In this document: piece by piece, positions 34,967-47,885 of the stretch
Layout of the letters: every line of letters starts with the position of its first letter
Numbering within the stretch: the stretch's first letter is position 1
From: Lumnitzera littorea
Taxonomy: Eukaryota; Streptophyta; Magnoliopsida; Myrtales; Combretaceae
Direction of reading: 5' to 3'
Assembly (NCBI GenBank): GCA_024138015.1
Contig: JAMXBB010000011.1
Span: forward strand, 70,355,308 to 70,419,307
Length of the DNA: 64,000 nt
The notes under the pieces: model-generated
Told to the model about the DNA's origin: nothing
Database searches by the model: none
What the model saw: the letters and a program-made list of their open reading frames with translations, nothing else
Made by a program: the position numbers and the translations under genes

Positions 34967-37420
34967 TGGCACGCTCAGTTCGAAGAATGGGAATTCCATT
35001 CCAACCCAATTCCCTGAGCAACTCCATATGCCCACGTTTACTTGCATTTGGCCATCAGAAATGTGGATTTTGCTGAACCTCTTTTCCCCCAAATCACGGA
35101 ACCGCAATTTTCCTTTGGTGCCCAATGAATTTGTATTCCCTCGCTTTTTCCTTGCTTTAATCTCCATAATACCCTCATTAAAAATCAATATTGACAATTT
35201 CCACCCTCATGCAAATTCATCAAACCATTGTCAACACTCCTTACATTTAGCCATTCATTCGTCAATATTAAACTCCACCTAAGGAAAACCTTAACCCACC
35301 AGTCCAATCACCCATCTGCGGAGTTAGGAAGATCGTTGTCTCCCTCTCATCGGCCATTCCAACTCGAGGTTGGGTTTAATGCACGCAATTTCAGGTCAAA
35401 TCCTTAATCACTCTCCACATGTAATTGAGGACTCACGAAGGAAAAGTAAGTAATTATGATGCTTTTTTGGAGCATTCATAGGTTAATAGAGGCTTGATTA
35501 ACCTTAACTTGCTTAATGCATTGTGATTATGATGCTATTTTGGAGTCAAAATTTCTATCATGCAATCTCCTTTTTGTTAATTTCAACTTCTGTTTTTCTA
35601 TTTTGGTAGATGAAGATGTTGTTTTAAATTGCATCGTTGTGCTTAAAACCTAGAAAATTTTGCCTTTTCTATGCTACGATAGAATTCTTACAAATGCCAC
35701 TTGGATATTTGATTCTGTGGTCCATAGTAGTTTGATATTTGATGCTGGTAAATTGTTGTACCTTTTCAGGATAGAATTGAAAGTTGTGTTGGTGATTCTC
35801 ATTGCCATATTTCATTTTGTTTTTGATGTGGATAAATCTTTGCATTGCTTACTTATTTGTTTAAAACTTGGAAGGGATTGGATCGTAGTTTATTACTTCG
35901 CAAAACTTGATGAAACTGTAAACTTTAGGTCATGTCTTACTTGGGGAAGACCTGCATTTGTGTTTTGCTTTGTGTTTGAAATAGATGCTTTAAGCATGGT
36001 GTTTGTAAGCCCCTTTCTTGTTATGGAGTTAAGGGACTTGGATAGTTCTAGCTTGATATTAGAGGATGAGAATTTTTTATGTCTTGTCTTTTGATGATTA
36101 TGTTACATATATGCATCGGTTTTTCAAATTCTAAGTCTTCACTAAGGTAAGGAACATTGTGACCTATTTTTGAATTGTATTAGGCTAGAGTTGTTTTTTA
36201 TTGAACTATAGTGTAAACGCAATAGAATACGTTGAATCAAAATTTTGTTTGGGAAAAATTGATTGTAACTATTGATGACCACAATTCTGTCTTACAGCAG
36301 TTGCTCAATCAATTCTTCATTGAGAACAGAGGCATGTAAAATTTCTATTAGTTCCGCTACACTTTAACCTCTACTTTGTTAAGAGGACGGAAATTGAAAG
36401 GCATTGCTTAGTTTTAAGCTAAAGATACTCCTGCAATTGCATGCTACTTTTGATATATATTGTGTTTCTTTTACTCTAGCATCATGGAGAATTAGTTAAG
36501 ACTAGTCGCATGAAAGTTGTTAACCCATTGATCAAAATAAAGAAGAGAAGTGGAAAAAGATTAATTATGGTCTGGTTCATACTCTTCAGTGCCCTTTGAG
36601 CTTTCAATTATTTGGTAACATGCTGCTTGACTTTCCAAATTATTAACTTTCTCCAGCCTTTACACCTAGTTGGCAATATCTAAAGAAGGAAAAAGAAAAT
36701 GGTGATTTTCACTAACTACTTGTTGTTACTTCCAGCATTTGCATCTTCTAGCATTTGAATCCTTTACAATGGACTTCATTCTACTGTTGATGTTACATCT
36801 CATTTTAGTAATGTTGGCCTTTCCATGTCCGGACTCTCGTTTGTTGTATTTTTCTTGAATATGAATATGTTGGTGTTATAATGTTGTTGAACGCCTTACT
36901 ACTTGGTGGATTAAAGTTTCTTTATGTTATATCATTAGAAGAGGAATGAACCACTACATATTTCATTTAAAACGAGAAATTTAGTCCAACAATGCTAATA
37001 AGTAAAAATTTTGAAACATTAAATAGGAAATTTATATGAAATTATGTTTTCTTATCGAATGGAAAACCTCCTTATGACAAACTCATGAGGAGTACTTATT
37101 AATTACTATAAGAAGAAGGGGTTGAACATATTTGATTGAGGTAAGAATTGAGCATGGTGGAAGTATGTACTTGCGTATGTTCTAAATTTCTCTTTTTATC
37201 CTTGCCTATAATTGATATGTACGAGATGTGTTACAGTAGATGCTGAGTTGACTTTGCACAATAATGAACTATGGAGGCGGAAAAAAATTGGCATGCTTCA
37301 CTCTAGCTTTATGGTTGGAGTATTATGAAGTTGCATATCGTGGTATGTTCCATTTGTGTGCTTGGTCATTACATTCATACCATCCCTATGTCCGGTTGTA
37401 CTGATTGAATTTCTATCAGC

Positions 37421-38621
37421 ATCGTGAATACATTAGGACGCTAGTCTATAGTGATGACATCGCATGTATCAAGCAATTATGACTAGATAGGCGTGTGTTC
37501 TTTAAACTATACGAGATGTTAGAGGCTATAGGATAGTTAAAAAATAGTAGACATTTTCTTGTTGATGAGGAACTAGCTGTGTTCTTGCACATATTCACTC
37601 ATCATTCAAAGAATAAGGTCATAAAAAATAATTTCAAGCGTTCTGGAGCAATTATCAATCGATATTTCCATACCATTTTGAATGCAACTCTTCATCTCAG
37701 TGATCGACCACTTATGAAGCCTAAACCAATTTTCGACACATATTCAGATGCTTGTTAGAGGTGTTTCAAGCTTTTCCCTCAACCTTCTAATTGTTCATAC
37801 ATAACATACAACATATAGGACGTTAACAGTTTGCTTCTCATGTAGAGTTGCTTGGGCGCTCTAGACGGGACAAACATCCTTATTAAAGTGCCCATAAATG
37901 ATAAACCAAGATATAGAACCTGAAAGAATGACTTTGTAACCAACGTGCTAGGTGTTTGCACCCCAAGCATGCAGTTTGTGTATGTTCTACTAGGATAGGA
38001 GGGATCTGCAGCAAATAGTAAGGTTCTTTAGGATGCAATAACTTGACGGAACGCCCTTCAAGTTCCCTAAGGTAATATTTCTCGATTTATCTAGCTTTAC
38101 ACTTCTTTCATTCGAAAATGTTTCAAATGATCTAACCATAATTCCATCCTTTAAATAGGCTGCTATTACCTAGTGGATGGTGGTTATCCGAATTGTGAGG
38201 GCCTTCTTACACCCTTTAAGGGTTAGTGTTATCATCTAAGCGAATGGCGTCAAAGTCATGGTCATCAGAAGAACCCCTAAAGAACTGTTCAATTTAAGAC
38301 ATACTTTTATACAAAATGTAATAAAAAGGTGCTTTAGACTTCGTAAGATGAAGTGGAGTATTCTAAGAAGATTGTCATTTTATCCAGTATGGATCCACAA
38401 TCGTATCATCCTAGCATGTTGTTTGCTTCATAACTTCATAAGAGTAGAAATGTCTTAGGATCCCCTTGAGGAAGAAGTGGTCTATAGAGGATAATAATGC
38501 GGACATGGATGATGACTTGATCATGACGTTACGGAACAATGATGTATGGTCCACATGGAGGTCGTAATTAGCCAATGACATGTTTCATGAATGGAGAACC
38601 ACTAGAATTAGAAGCAATTAG
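37421..38621 (+). pseudogene. PIF/Harbinger transposase (HARBI1-like DDE nuclease), decayed
   Basis: The plus-strand frame reads HREYIRTLVYSDD, then FFKLYEMLEAIG, VDEELAVFLHIFTHH, NNFKRSGAIINRYFHTIL, LGALDGTNILIKVPINDKPR, FVTNVLGVCTPSMQFVYVL and EGSAANSKVL. A GT-AG intron (38072-38158) follows, then CYYLVDGGYPNCEG, ELFNLRHTFIQNVI, IILACCLLHNFIRVEM and LANDMFHEWR. First (LGALDGT) and second (LVDGGYPNCEG) catalytic Asp are present, and the LLHNFIR segment carries the final acidic residue. Stops sit at positions normally Arg (RT-stop-K, TGA), Trp (G-stop-EG, TAG) and Gln (KG-stop-CYHL, TAG), so the protein cannot be made whole. The start codon was not determined. Confidence 0.9.
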
Positions 38622-38970
38622 CTTTAAGATGCCATGTTATGAAATGAAATTACTGTGATGGTAACCATAGGAGATGGGGATATGTAATTTTTTATTTTCA
38701 TAACAAATGTACGTTAACTCTTAAGTTCCTTTTATTACTGTAACTTTAATTTTGCAATAACGTTATTATCTTCCAAGACTTAGATTGTACCACCTATCCT
38801 GCTTATGTGAATTAATGCATTATGTGCTTTGATTGTAGATAATGAATTCACGGTAGCTTTTCTACTTTTGTTTTACATAGCGCTATAATTTTTACCTTAT
38901 AGTTACAAGATTGGTTTCTTCATACATTGCTTATTATTGTTTTACTATTGTTTGGTCTAGGAATACATAG

Positions 38971-39916
38971 ATGGAGGAAGTTCAGTCAACATAACTCAAT
39001 ATAAAGGCCAACAAACAAACTAAGCGAAAGTGGACCGTTCAAGAGGACCAAGCTTTAATGGTAACTATGGTGGATCTGTACAATAGCAGGACATATAATG
39101 CTGACTGTGGCTTTAAGTTAGGGTACTTATAAGAGTTGGAGAGTAAGCTAAGTGTTAGCTTACCTAACAATGGGTTACGGGCCAAGCCTAACATAGAGTC
39201 GTAGATCAAGACTTTGGAAAAAGATTAGAGCGTTGTGTATAGCATGGTATATGGGAGATCTACCAGTGGGTTTAGATGGGACGAAAATAGGAAAACGATC
39301 ACAATTGAGAAACATGTATAGGACACGTATCTAGAGGTATGCTCATAGTTTGATTCGTATAAATGAATGGTTTTAGTTATAGTTTGTTGCATCACCCATT
39401 TCTCTTTTTTTGCAGAGCCACCTTGCTACATCCACATTTATGATTAGGAGTTTTCTGTCCATATCTAAGTTTTCTATGATATATAAGAAAGATCATGCCA
39501 TAGGCCAAGATGCTCAAATAGCTGAAGATGTGATTGAGGAGATAGAAATTGAGCAAGCAAAGACATAAGACATTGAAGATGACACACCACTAATAAAGGA
39601 AGCTGAGAAGCCATCTATCTACCATAGCATGATGTAGCCTAGTTTGAAGAGAAAGAGGGTTGCACGTTTAGAGGAAGGAATTGCTAACGTGGTTACAAGA
39701 TTTGAGAAGGGAATAAAGGAAATGAAGAGTTTTTTTGATGATTTGGTGCAAACTCTGGTAACAAACAAGAAAACAATGAACATGGTGCAATTGAGAAACT
39801 TTCTTGGTGGCATTGAAGGCCTGACACAAGCAGAGATCTTAGACATACTGGATAACTCCTCGAGAAGCCATATAAGGTCGCTGAACTATACAACCTGCAA
39901 CTCGAGGAGCAGTTAG
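38971..39916 (+). pseudogene. Myb/SANT-like DNA-binding protein of PIF/Harbinger (ORF1), decayed
   Basis: From ATG at 38971 the frame reads MEEVQST, then TKRKWTVQEDQALM, TYNADCGFKLGYL, NGLRAKPNIES and SGFRWDENRKT. An intron at 39337-39415 (GT-AG) follows, then AIGQDAQIAEDVIEEIEIE and a C-terminal helix-rich part (KRKRVARLEEGIANVVTRF, MVQLRNFLGGIEGLT) to TAG at 39916. This is the Myb_DNA-bind_3-type plant domain that binds element ends and recruits the transposase. Interruptions include KD-stop-SVVY and HV-stop-DTY, both TAG where the family has Trp. The 3' part (39644-39916) is free of stops. Confidence 0.88.
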
Positions 39917-39960
39917 ACTATGTCAGAATAGTTATGCATTGTGCAACAAATTAATAATAA

Positions 39961-41000
39961 GCTTTTGTGGTGATGATGTCTAGTGGATCGTCCGTTTTGT
40001 TAGTTGTTGATGATTATGTTGACTTATTATCATCCACGAAGACATAAGGATTTTTTGTGTCTTTTGGAAGTAACTGTTAAGTTTCAAACTTAGTATGAAT
40101 GTATAAAGGTTTATGAATGTGACCACTAATGTAGAGAGAAGCAATTGGAACTTATGGTTGTTCATATTTTAGTGAGATACTTTGTGGAAACCCATTGTTG
40201 TACTGCTTCTGACTTGAAGCATAGACCATGCCTCTTTATTAATGTACATAGATGTTACTGACTTGCTATTAAATGTATGTTAGAGTAGTGTCAATGAAAT
40301 AGTACACTGATATTTTCTGTGTTGTCAAAACAAGGTACCAATCATGAGATTAATGGCAATATTCAACATAACCTCCCTTTTTCTCCCTTCAATTTTCATG
40401 TCTTGAATCCCATGTCATACAAGTCATGATTGATTGTTGTAGCATCATAATATCATCAAAATCAACTTGTGTGTTGTTATCAAAGATGTTATGCAATGGA
40501 TTTCCCCTAGTGACAATAGCTTAGATTACTCTTGTAAATATATATTGGTGTCTTGCAATTTCTAAACATGGAAGAATTTTCTGTTGGCTGTGGAATAGAT
40601 GCTTCCTCATTCACTATTCCTCTTTCTTTTGAAGATGTCAATACTAATGGTAGTGCGTACAGGTTTTGTTGGAAAATGAAAACTATGAAGAAACCTTAAT
40701 CTTATAGACCAGGTCATCATAGAAGGAAATCAACTTGATGTTATGCTTTTCAACACCGTCCTTCAAAAGGCATGTCATAAGGTATATCCTTTGATTTTGG
40801 CCTTTTTGGAAAAGCTTACATTAAGGCTTTTTATTTTCATTTTGTTATTATTTATTTTTGCCTCCCCTTCCCTCTTTTTATGGTCATTACTCACTATAAA
40901 CAGCTGTTTGCACTTTAGTTGCATCTTTCTTGTCACCCTTATAAATGATGGGATCTATTATGCCTCAAATAAGAGAAGTCATAATAGTCTTGTCATATAT
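39961..41000. other. non-coding, nothing recognised
   Basis: It may contain the 3' untranslated part of the Harbinger element. A 90-codon hydrophobic frame at 40743-41015 reads through T-rich sequence and has no recognisable family. Confidence 0.45.
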
Positions 41001-42899
41001 ACTAACCTAAAATAAAAGTTAACCTCATAGCTGTTATCGTAAATATAGTCCATACAAGGCGCATACGACTTAACTAACTTGAAACATCCATTCTAATACT
41101 TATAAATGATCAAAACTATGGTATAACTTTACAAAATACCTGTTCTATATAATATATTGTCTCATAACACAACAACATTTATATAAACGTTTCACACTTA
41201 GAGTTATGATTTACAATCAGAGTTTACCAAAAGCTATAAGTTTAAAGCCTATTTACAATAAAATAGGAAATTAGTAGGTGTCTTAGGGAATTCCCAGTTA
41301 GTTTTCTTAAAACTCAAGAGAAAAGTTAAAAGCTCAAATTCAGTGAGTTCCTCATTGCTCACTTTCCTAGCTAATTACACTAACCTAGGGGTGGTGATAT
41401 TTAAACACCCTGAGCTTCACTCTTCACTTGCAAAAGAGTCTATGGAGATATGAGCACAACTAGCTTAGTAAATGGGACGGAGTTAAAAGAGTATCATACA
41501 ATCACAAACAAGATTATTAATTATGATGAAATGCAATGTAATCAATCACTTGAAACATCATATAATGTTATCTAGACCATTGTGAGGTTAGAGAAATTAC
41601 ATCTATTTCAACTCAGACTGAGGAGTTTTATCGCAACTCAAATTAGACCAAACTCAAGCTTGTGCAATGAAGAACACCTTCCTCCCGCGACTACCTTTGA
41701 ACTACTACCCCATCCTTACCACGACCTCTTCACCTATTACTTAGTTCAATTAAGGATAAAGGAAAGGACCATTTTAGTTATCCTCATTGAAGAGAGTCGG
41801 TATTTGGCCTGACACTCTTAATCGTTCTCTTAATGGTTGCTATGCATGTCTAGTTAAGTTAATAGTCAAATCACTCTTACTTTCATTTAAGGGTAGCAAG
41901 ATAAATTTACAACAAAACAAAACAATATAATCATGTAGAACGGTATGCCAAAGAGTTTAACTCTTGTTACAATTAGAATATCAACCACACACATAACATG
42001 TGCATAGATAGCTAATTTACAACCACAATCAAAATACTCTTAAGCTTCCAAATACTTTAATATAGTATTCCAACAAGTAGTAAAGCCACGATGTTAACTT
42101 ACCTATCCAACACTCGCTATGGAAGACTTGTATCTTCAATGCTTTGATCACTAGGTCACCCTATATATATACAAAACCCATATTTAGTTCTCGTAAGAGT
42201 TAAAAAAATGTTAGGGTTCTATATATTTGTATTCCGTTAAATAGTTATATATATAAATATATTTTTATATATATCTAAAGTATATTATTATTTCCTTTAT
42301 ATAATAGAATGTAGTTTCATTATATAAGTTAAGTTAAGTTATTAAATATCGATAATATACGTAGTTATATTATTACGTATAATATATCGTTTCGACCATA
42401 TTGAAATGTACCTTTAATTAGTCAATTTACATTTCAATTAGGATAAGCTTATCATAGTACGTAAGTCCTCGTAATATTATAGAGATATAGGTTATATTAC
42501 TTAAGATTGTTCGATTTTAACAAAAATAGTATCATTGGATTCGTATATACCTAACAATACATATTACGAGTTTTATTTCAGAAGATAACTTCTAAAGGTA
42601 GTTTAAGTTTCTAATATATTTATATATGCCTATAATTAATATTATTATATTATACTTATTTTATGTAATTAAACTATATTTTATATAATTTGTCAATATA
42701 ACTCAATAATATGATATTATCTAACTCTAATATGTATATAACATATCTTGTTAAAAAAACTATCATTAAGTATATTAAAATATTCCTTTTTACTAAATCT
42801 GTCTAGCATGTATGTTTATAGATTTTATTTTAGTATTTATCATATTTTAACCTATTATTACTAAAAACGAGATTTGATTCTTAATTTAAGCTATTTTGC
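41001..42899. other. probable retrotransposon-derived non-coding DNA
   Basis: No coding domain. The style (for example CTAACCTAGGGGTGG near 41383 and GTAAATGGGAC near 41470) resembles degraded LTR sequence, and it continues directly into the LTR-like region at 42900-43870. The 76-codon frame at 41582-41812 has no recognised product. Confidence 0.3.
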
Positions 42900-43870
42900 T
42901 ATGTAAATTCGTAATAAATAGCTCAGGTCACCATATAATTCCTTAAAAATTTATATAGACTCCTAAAAATATAGGGAATTCAATCATCACTTGGTTTCAT
43001 ACTTATCGGTTTATCGCCTATATACTTGAAATTATAATTTTACCCACAAATTGCATTTAATTGACTTAATATTATCTTTTTAATGCCAAATTATTTTCTA
43101 TATATCCCAATATCATTATAAGTCACCAAAAGTTAGTATATGTTATTTTCATCAATTAATTTCATAAAACCTATTTATTTCACATTTTCACCCTAATTCT
43201 AGCTATTTTTAGGGTTAAAATGCAATAAATATTAGAAATACATGAATCCAAAATTAGGATATATAGCAATTAACTATATATCATATGTATTCTATAAAAA
43301 AATTTCGAGCTAGAAACTACATTATTTAATATATTTATTTTGAAAGTCAAAATTCAGATAAATAGCGACTTTTTTAAGCAAGTATATAAAATATTTTAAA
43401 TTTTACAATAGTGAAAATATCACAAGAAAGCATATGTAAAATATCATAAATATAAAATTTCCATAATTTTTTGAATTAATTTAATATTTTTAGAAAATTG
43501 AGCAAAAACAAGGTAAAAATTTGATTGAACCATTCATAGGTGCTTTAGTGGCTGACAGTAGAGGGGTGGTTGTCAGAGAAGCTAGGCATGGGATTTACTA
43601 ATGGTGGCCAATAGGGCTTGTTGTTAGGTGGTCATCTAGGTTGGATACGGTTACTGCTTAGTGGGTTCCCTTAGTTTCCTTTTTATTTTTCTAAATTTTT
43701 CTTTTACTGTTCTAAACTTTAAATTGCTAAACCTAGCATATCTAAGTTCAGTTAGTATTTATAGGGTTTAAGGGCAGTTAAGAAGAAATTTTCCTATTTA
43801 TTTATTTATTTTTTGTAGGAGGTGTCTCATTTTAAACAAAATCACTTTTGGACTTACCTTGCCTAAGCTT
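42900..43870 (-). mobile_element. LTR-like fragment, inverted relative to 55291-56430
   Basis: Read on the minus strand it shows CCTATAAATACTAACTG (TATA box context), then CCCATGCCTAGCTTCTCTGAC, then a long AT-rich part ending at a TAGCTCG. The plus strand at 55291-56430 has CCTATAAATAGGTG, CCCATGCCTAGAGCTGCCGA and TCGAGCTAG in the same order. No coding domain adjoins it. Confidence 0.45.
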
Positions 43871-44633
43871 ATTTGATTGCTACAGTTGAAGTCTAGAAGA
43901 TTCCTAAATGTTTCCAACAATTTTTATAGCTTCATTCGACTATTTAGATGGCTGTTAGTTAGTTTTTTTTTTATTTAATTATTGATATTATATATATTAT
44001 GTTAACATTTTGTATATTTGTGTATACATCCTATATATGTATCATGTGGAACGTATATTTGTACTCATATAATTATGTTTCTAACATATTTTTTATTTTT
44101 AAGATATGTTCTTTACTTATTTTTTATGAATTTAATACATATTATATATAATTATATAATTTCGGGTTAATTTATGAGCACAATTATTATATATACCGAA
44201 TATACTAATATGGTATTATACTATATTATTCTATTTTATAGCTTAATTAACTTATCTCTAAATTCTCGTTGCATTTCAAGCTCAGTTTTAAGAGTTTCGA
44301 TCATTTTTACTCTATACTAATTAACCACACTTTTAAAGGTAAAATTGGGATTTTAGATAATTATTTTTGAAATTTGCTCATGCATAACTTAGTTATATGA
44401 ATTGTTGAGGTTTGGATCGAATGGCCTTAGATTGGCATTACCATTGGATTTCTTCTTATATGCTGATTTCAACTAGGGCTATTGTCTCCTATACTAGTCT
44501 TACTGTTGTTTATGTTCTCCTTTATATCCAACAAGGATATTATGTAGAACTTGTTATGCTTTCTTTCATTTTCATTACCCTTTAGGTAAATATGCTTGCT
44601 CAACAGAAGATCTTTATTATGCTCTTAATGCAA
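43871..44633. other. intergenic, no gene recognised
   Basis: AT-rich DNA upstream of the amidase fragment. I looked for the earlier amidase exons here and did not find a convincing match. Confidence 0.45.
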
Positions 44634-44987
44634 GTACCTCTGGTTGCTTCAATTTATATTAGAAAAGAGATCATATAGACAGAGCATGGAAATAACGAGA
44701 TCACATTTCATGGGAACTATTTCATAACTGGTATATAACTTATTAGCCCTTACTTACATGATATTTCTTTGTTTATCTTTCAAACTTTTCCTTATAACTC
44801 ATTCGATCATTGATTAGGGCCTACCAGTGAAATAGTTACAAGAGCTAATGACAAAGATGAAGCTGTCCTTGTTGTTGAATTCAATCTTGACAATATTAAA
44901 TCTCTAAGACATGGTTGGAGAATATTTCGAGATCGTCGCCCTAATCTCTACAGGGTTCTCCTAACATTAGATGGTAGTAAGCCTTGA
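44634..44987 (+). pseudogene. C-terminal fragment of N-carbamoylputrescine amidase (CPA, nitrilase superfamily)
   Basis: CPA hydrolyses N-carbamoylputrescine to putrescine in plant polyamine synthesis. Here a first piece (44634-44730) reads VPLVASIYIRKEII, a TAG stop, then TEHGNNEITFHGNYFIT. A GT-AG intron (44731-44817) joins it in frame to GPTSEIVTRANDKDEAVLVV, EFNLDNIKSLRHGW and FRDRRPNLYRVLLTLDGSKP-stop. This is the conserved last part of plant CPA, ending about where the natural protein ends. The N-terminal two thirds, including the catalytic Glu, Lys and Cys, are not in the window. Intron retention means it came from genomic DNA and not from a processed mRNA. It is a truncated copy with an internal stop, so non-functional. 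Confidence 0.85.
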
Positions 44988-46525
44988 ACATGGTTATGAG
45001 CTGAATGGGAAAGTGAGGTAAATTTAAAGCAACTTATTTCGTTAGCTGCATTCCTTAAGGATAGCATTGCTTATATGTTACGTGTTGCAAAGCATATATG
45101 GCAGCTCCTCTATTGCAATGAAGTTAGAATTGACATACATGTTGTTGTATTGTTGGTTTTTGCCATGTTTGTTACTCGATTGTAGAAATGCAGTAGGCTT
45201 GTTCCATTAATGTGTAGGTGATGATTTGTTGGAATTGACATGCTATTCCGTTAGATTTCTTGTATTATGCTTATTATGTGCATTCATTTTCACCTCAAAT
45301 GTATCCATGATATTGGTGCATAATCTAGCTGGGTTTTCTAAAACTTAAGAGAAATCCAACCAATACTCCCTTTCATGTTCTACATACAATTTATGTGATC
45401 TTTGGAGGTTAATGAAATAATGTACAACTATGAACTTTAAGGAAGAATGTAGTGGGAGTTACCTAAAGCATGTGATTCTATTTGTCATTGAAATGGAAGT
45501 GAATGAATTACATGCCATAAACGTTAATTCAGTTGAAATATTATTTATGCAATATAGTTTCACTTCTTTAAACATGGTGGTTTTAGATTCCTAATGAAAA
45601 CATTGTTTTCTCTCCAACTTTGCTAAATTGTTCAAACTTTAAACTCTCAACAGTAGTGTTTCATTTGAATATTAACGGTCTCTCAATACTTATTTTCACT
45701 AGTATAGTGGTGTAGTGTTGTGAGATTATGTTTCTCAACTTTAGCTATTCCCTACATTTCATTATTTTGATATTATGCTTTGATTTGTAATTTTTTTATA
45801 TCTCCAAATGTTTGTATTTTAATTACAAGATAGCGAATCTCCAAGAGTGGTTGCTGGATTTCGTTGTCAAAGTAGACACGAGTTTTCAATGGTAGGTTTC
45901 AAGTTACACTTTATAGATGTGTAGCCTTGCTTATGCTTGCACTTAACCCTCCGGTAGAAGATACCATATTTTATTGTTTTTATGTTTTAACATCAATATT
46001 GAATACTCTATCCATGTCATAAGGAATTAAAGATGGTCTAACCTTTGATCTCATATTTTATAAGTTTCTTTGGTAAACTCCTAGTAAGTCGTCTTTGATA
46101 AGGTATAAGTTATTTATCCTTCAAACCCTTAAGCACTTTGAGTTTCCTTTTCCTTATAGACGTGAGTTTGTTGATAAATAATGTAAATGCAATCTTGAAG
46201 AGTTTTCTTCATGTCCCTATTTTGCATGGGTATATCAAAAGCATAATGCTTGCCGATAATGATATGCAAATCCCTACTTTTCTTTTGACAGTTTAGGAAA
46301 GTTGGAGAGAATAGAAATAGAAAAGGATAGACATCTCATCCAATTTCTTCACTTATTATTCCTTTTAGGTAGTTTATCATTATTTTTCCCTTTTGTATTG
46401 TCAACAATTTGATGAATGGTTCGTCTCTTTCTCTAGTCTTTCATTGCAAGATTCTCTAGACTAGATTTCCATGCAATGATATAAAAACAAGTGCTTGAAC
46501 AACTTGCTATATTTTGTTTAGTGCA
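44988..46525. other. non-coding, nothing recognised
   Basis: Probably includes the former 3' untranslated and downstream DNA of the amidase copy. No further coding exon, repeat pair or RNA gene was recognised. Confidence 0.45.
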
Positions 46526-46548
46526 TCTTCTTCTTCTTCTTCTTCTTT
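46526..46548. repeat. (TTC)n microsatellite
   Basis: Seven TTC units shortly upstream of the gypsy left LTR. Confidence 0.9.
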
Positions 46549-46579
46549 TAATTTAGTGCAAGAATCAGATTTTCGTAAT

Positions 46580-47518
46580 TGATAGGGATCATGGACCAAT
46601 CACGCACTCCCAAACTCGAGGGCTTACTCATATGATTCACGAAGCTATCCAAGGAGAGTTGAACTTAAAAGAATGGTGCATTCCCTAATTTGACCTACCG
46701 AGTTACTTTGCTCTATACCTCATCTAAGAAGCCAACTGAACCGTGCATTGAGTTGACCTCTCCATAACACATCTGTCCAAAGCCAGGTATCAAATCAATA
46801 TACTATTGACCTGATACATGCTGAGGCTGAGTTGATACTTGTCCGGGGTCAACTATTGGAGGTCGACCTGACAATAAGCTACCTTCTAAACCAACCCTTT
46901 CCCAGCCCCGAACATTCAAGCTGCTGAACTGATGACCTCGACCTAATCTGTTTAGGACCTACTTTGCTCGGCTAGTAATGTCATTGGGACTACAAAATAG
47001 ACAACTAACACACGCCCTAATTTTCCTGACATCCGTATTGTCCTTTTCTATCACCGGATATTCTTTATGCCTGTTTACAACATTACCCTTGTAAATCATT
47101 CCTTTTTCGTTTACTAGTAGGAATCCCTTTTGTAATTTACATTAACCTATGACATACCTTAATTGGGTCATATAAATACTTATGTATTGTAATTGCCGCA
47201 ATGATGAATACAATTAACATCCAGACATTTCTCTTCTTACGTGACCTAAGTGTATCTTACTTACTCTTAACTACTCTTATTTAGCCCATTGAGCGTAAAC
47301 TAGTAGCGAGTGTCCTTCAACCACACTTATGCATCATATCAAGTGTGATCTGAGCTTGTATAAGGCGTTGGTGTATCATATTCACTGTCGATGCACGAGG
47401 ACCTCTGCTCAACCTTCGACTATCATTTATCCTTCAGATCGTCTCGAGGTTCAAACCCATCCCCCCTCAATTTGTGCAATACCGGACGTCATGTGTTCAT
47501 CCACATCAGATTGTGTCA
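46580..47518 (+). repeat. left (5') LTR of gypsy element 1
   Basis: 939 bp with TG..CA ends. It aligns with 52200-53120 throughout. In the first 60 aligned bases there are nine differences, all transitions, which points to an old insertion with much C-to-T change. Confidence 0.92.
47171..47178 (+). promoter_or_regulatory. TATA box of gypsy LTR
   Basis: TATAAATA preceded by GGGTCA, conserved at the equivalent place in the right LTR (52782-52789). It is the expected core promoter for element transcription. Confidence 0.7.
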
Positions 47519-47520
47519 TC

Positions 47521-47533
47521 TTAGTATCAAAGC
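47521..47533 (+). other. primer-binding site, initiator Met tRNA type
   Basis: TTAGTATCAAAGC lies two bases after the left LTR. The canonical plant site is TGGTATCAGAGC. The differences are mostly G-to-A or similar transitions. Confidence 0.8.
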
Positions 47534-47885
47534 AAGGCTACGTTCTAAGCTAGTTTCTATTACTTTGTTCTCTAAATGATTTGCCACTGCTTTTGTGAGT
47601 GGTATAAGTTCTATTGTCGTCATAGGAGTTTGGTAGGTGAATAGTGTTAAAGAAATTTTATGCCTTGTTTTCCTCTAATTCTCGTACGCGAAATAGAGTA
47701 TAAGTGTTAGCTTGTTTATCATGTGTAGTTGATGTAGCAATGGGAGTATTAGGTATTGTTCTACTGTTGTTATTTGAGGAGAGAACTTTAAGTGATATTT
47801 TTAACTGTTAATCTTGTGAGATAGTTGACAATGTCCCATTTAAGTGTTTAAGGCACTCTAGGTAATTAAGAGAGTGGCACTCAAA

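Larger units (their letters stand above)
34967..39960 (+). mobile_element. autonomous-type PIF/Harbinger element, right end not found
   Basis: It begins near GGCACGCTCAGTTCGAAGAA followed by TGGGAATTCCATTCC, a typical Harbinger terminus. Then come a non-coding leader, a DDE transposase (37421-38621) and a Myb/SANT-like protein (38971-39916), both on the plus strand. This two-gene content defines PIF/Harbinger elements, in which both proteins are needed for movement. No inverted copy of the left end was found downstream, so the right terminus is lost or too diverged, and the right coordinate is only the end of recognisable content. Both genes carry stops. Confidence 0.8.

Noticed and set aside
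35660..36094. 144-codon plus-strand frame
   Set aside because: Hydrophobic, Phe/Leu/Val-rich reading of T-rich leader DNA between the Harbinger terminus and its transposase; no domain and no splice-linked partner.
37779..37970. 63-codon minus-strand frame
   Set aside because: Antisense of the Harbinger transposase catalytic segment (GALDGTN..NVLGVCTPS).
41270..41310. GGGAATTCCC as the missing right end of the Harbinger element
   Set aside because: The flanking bases do not form an inverted match to the left terminus beyond this short palindrome.
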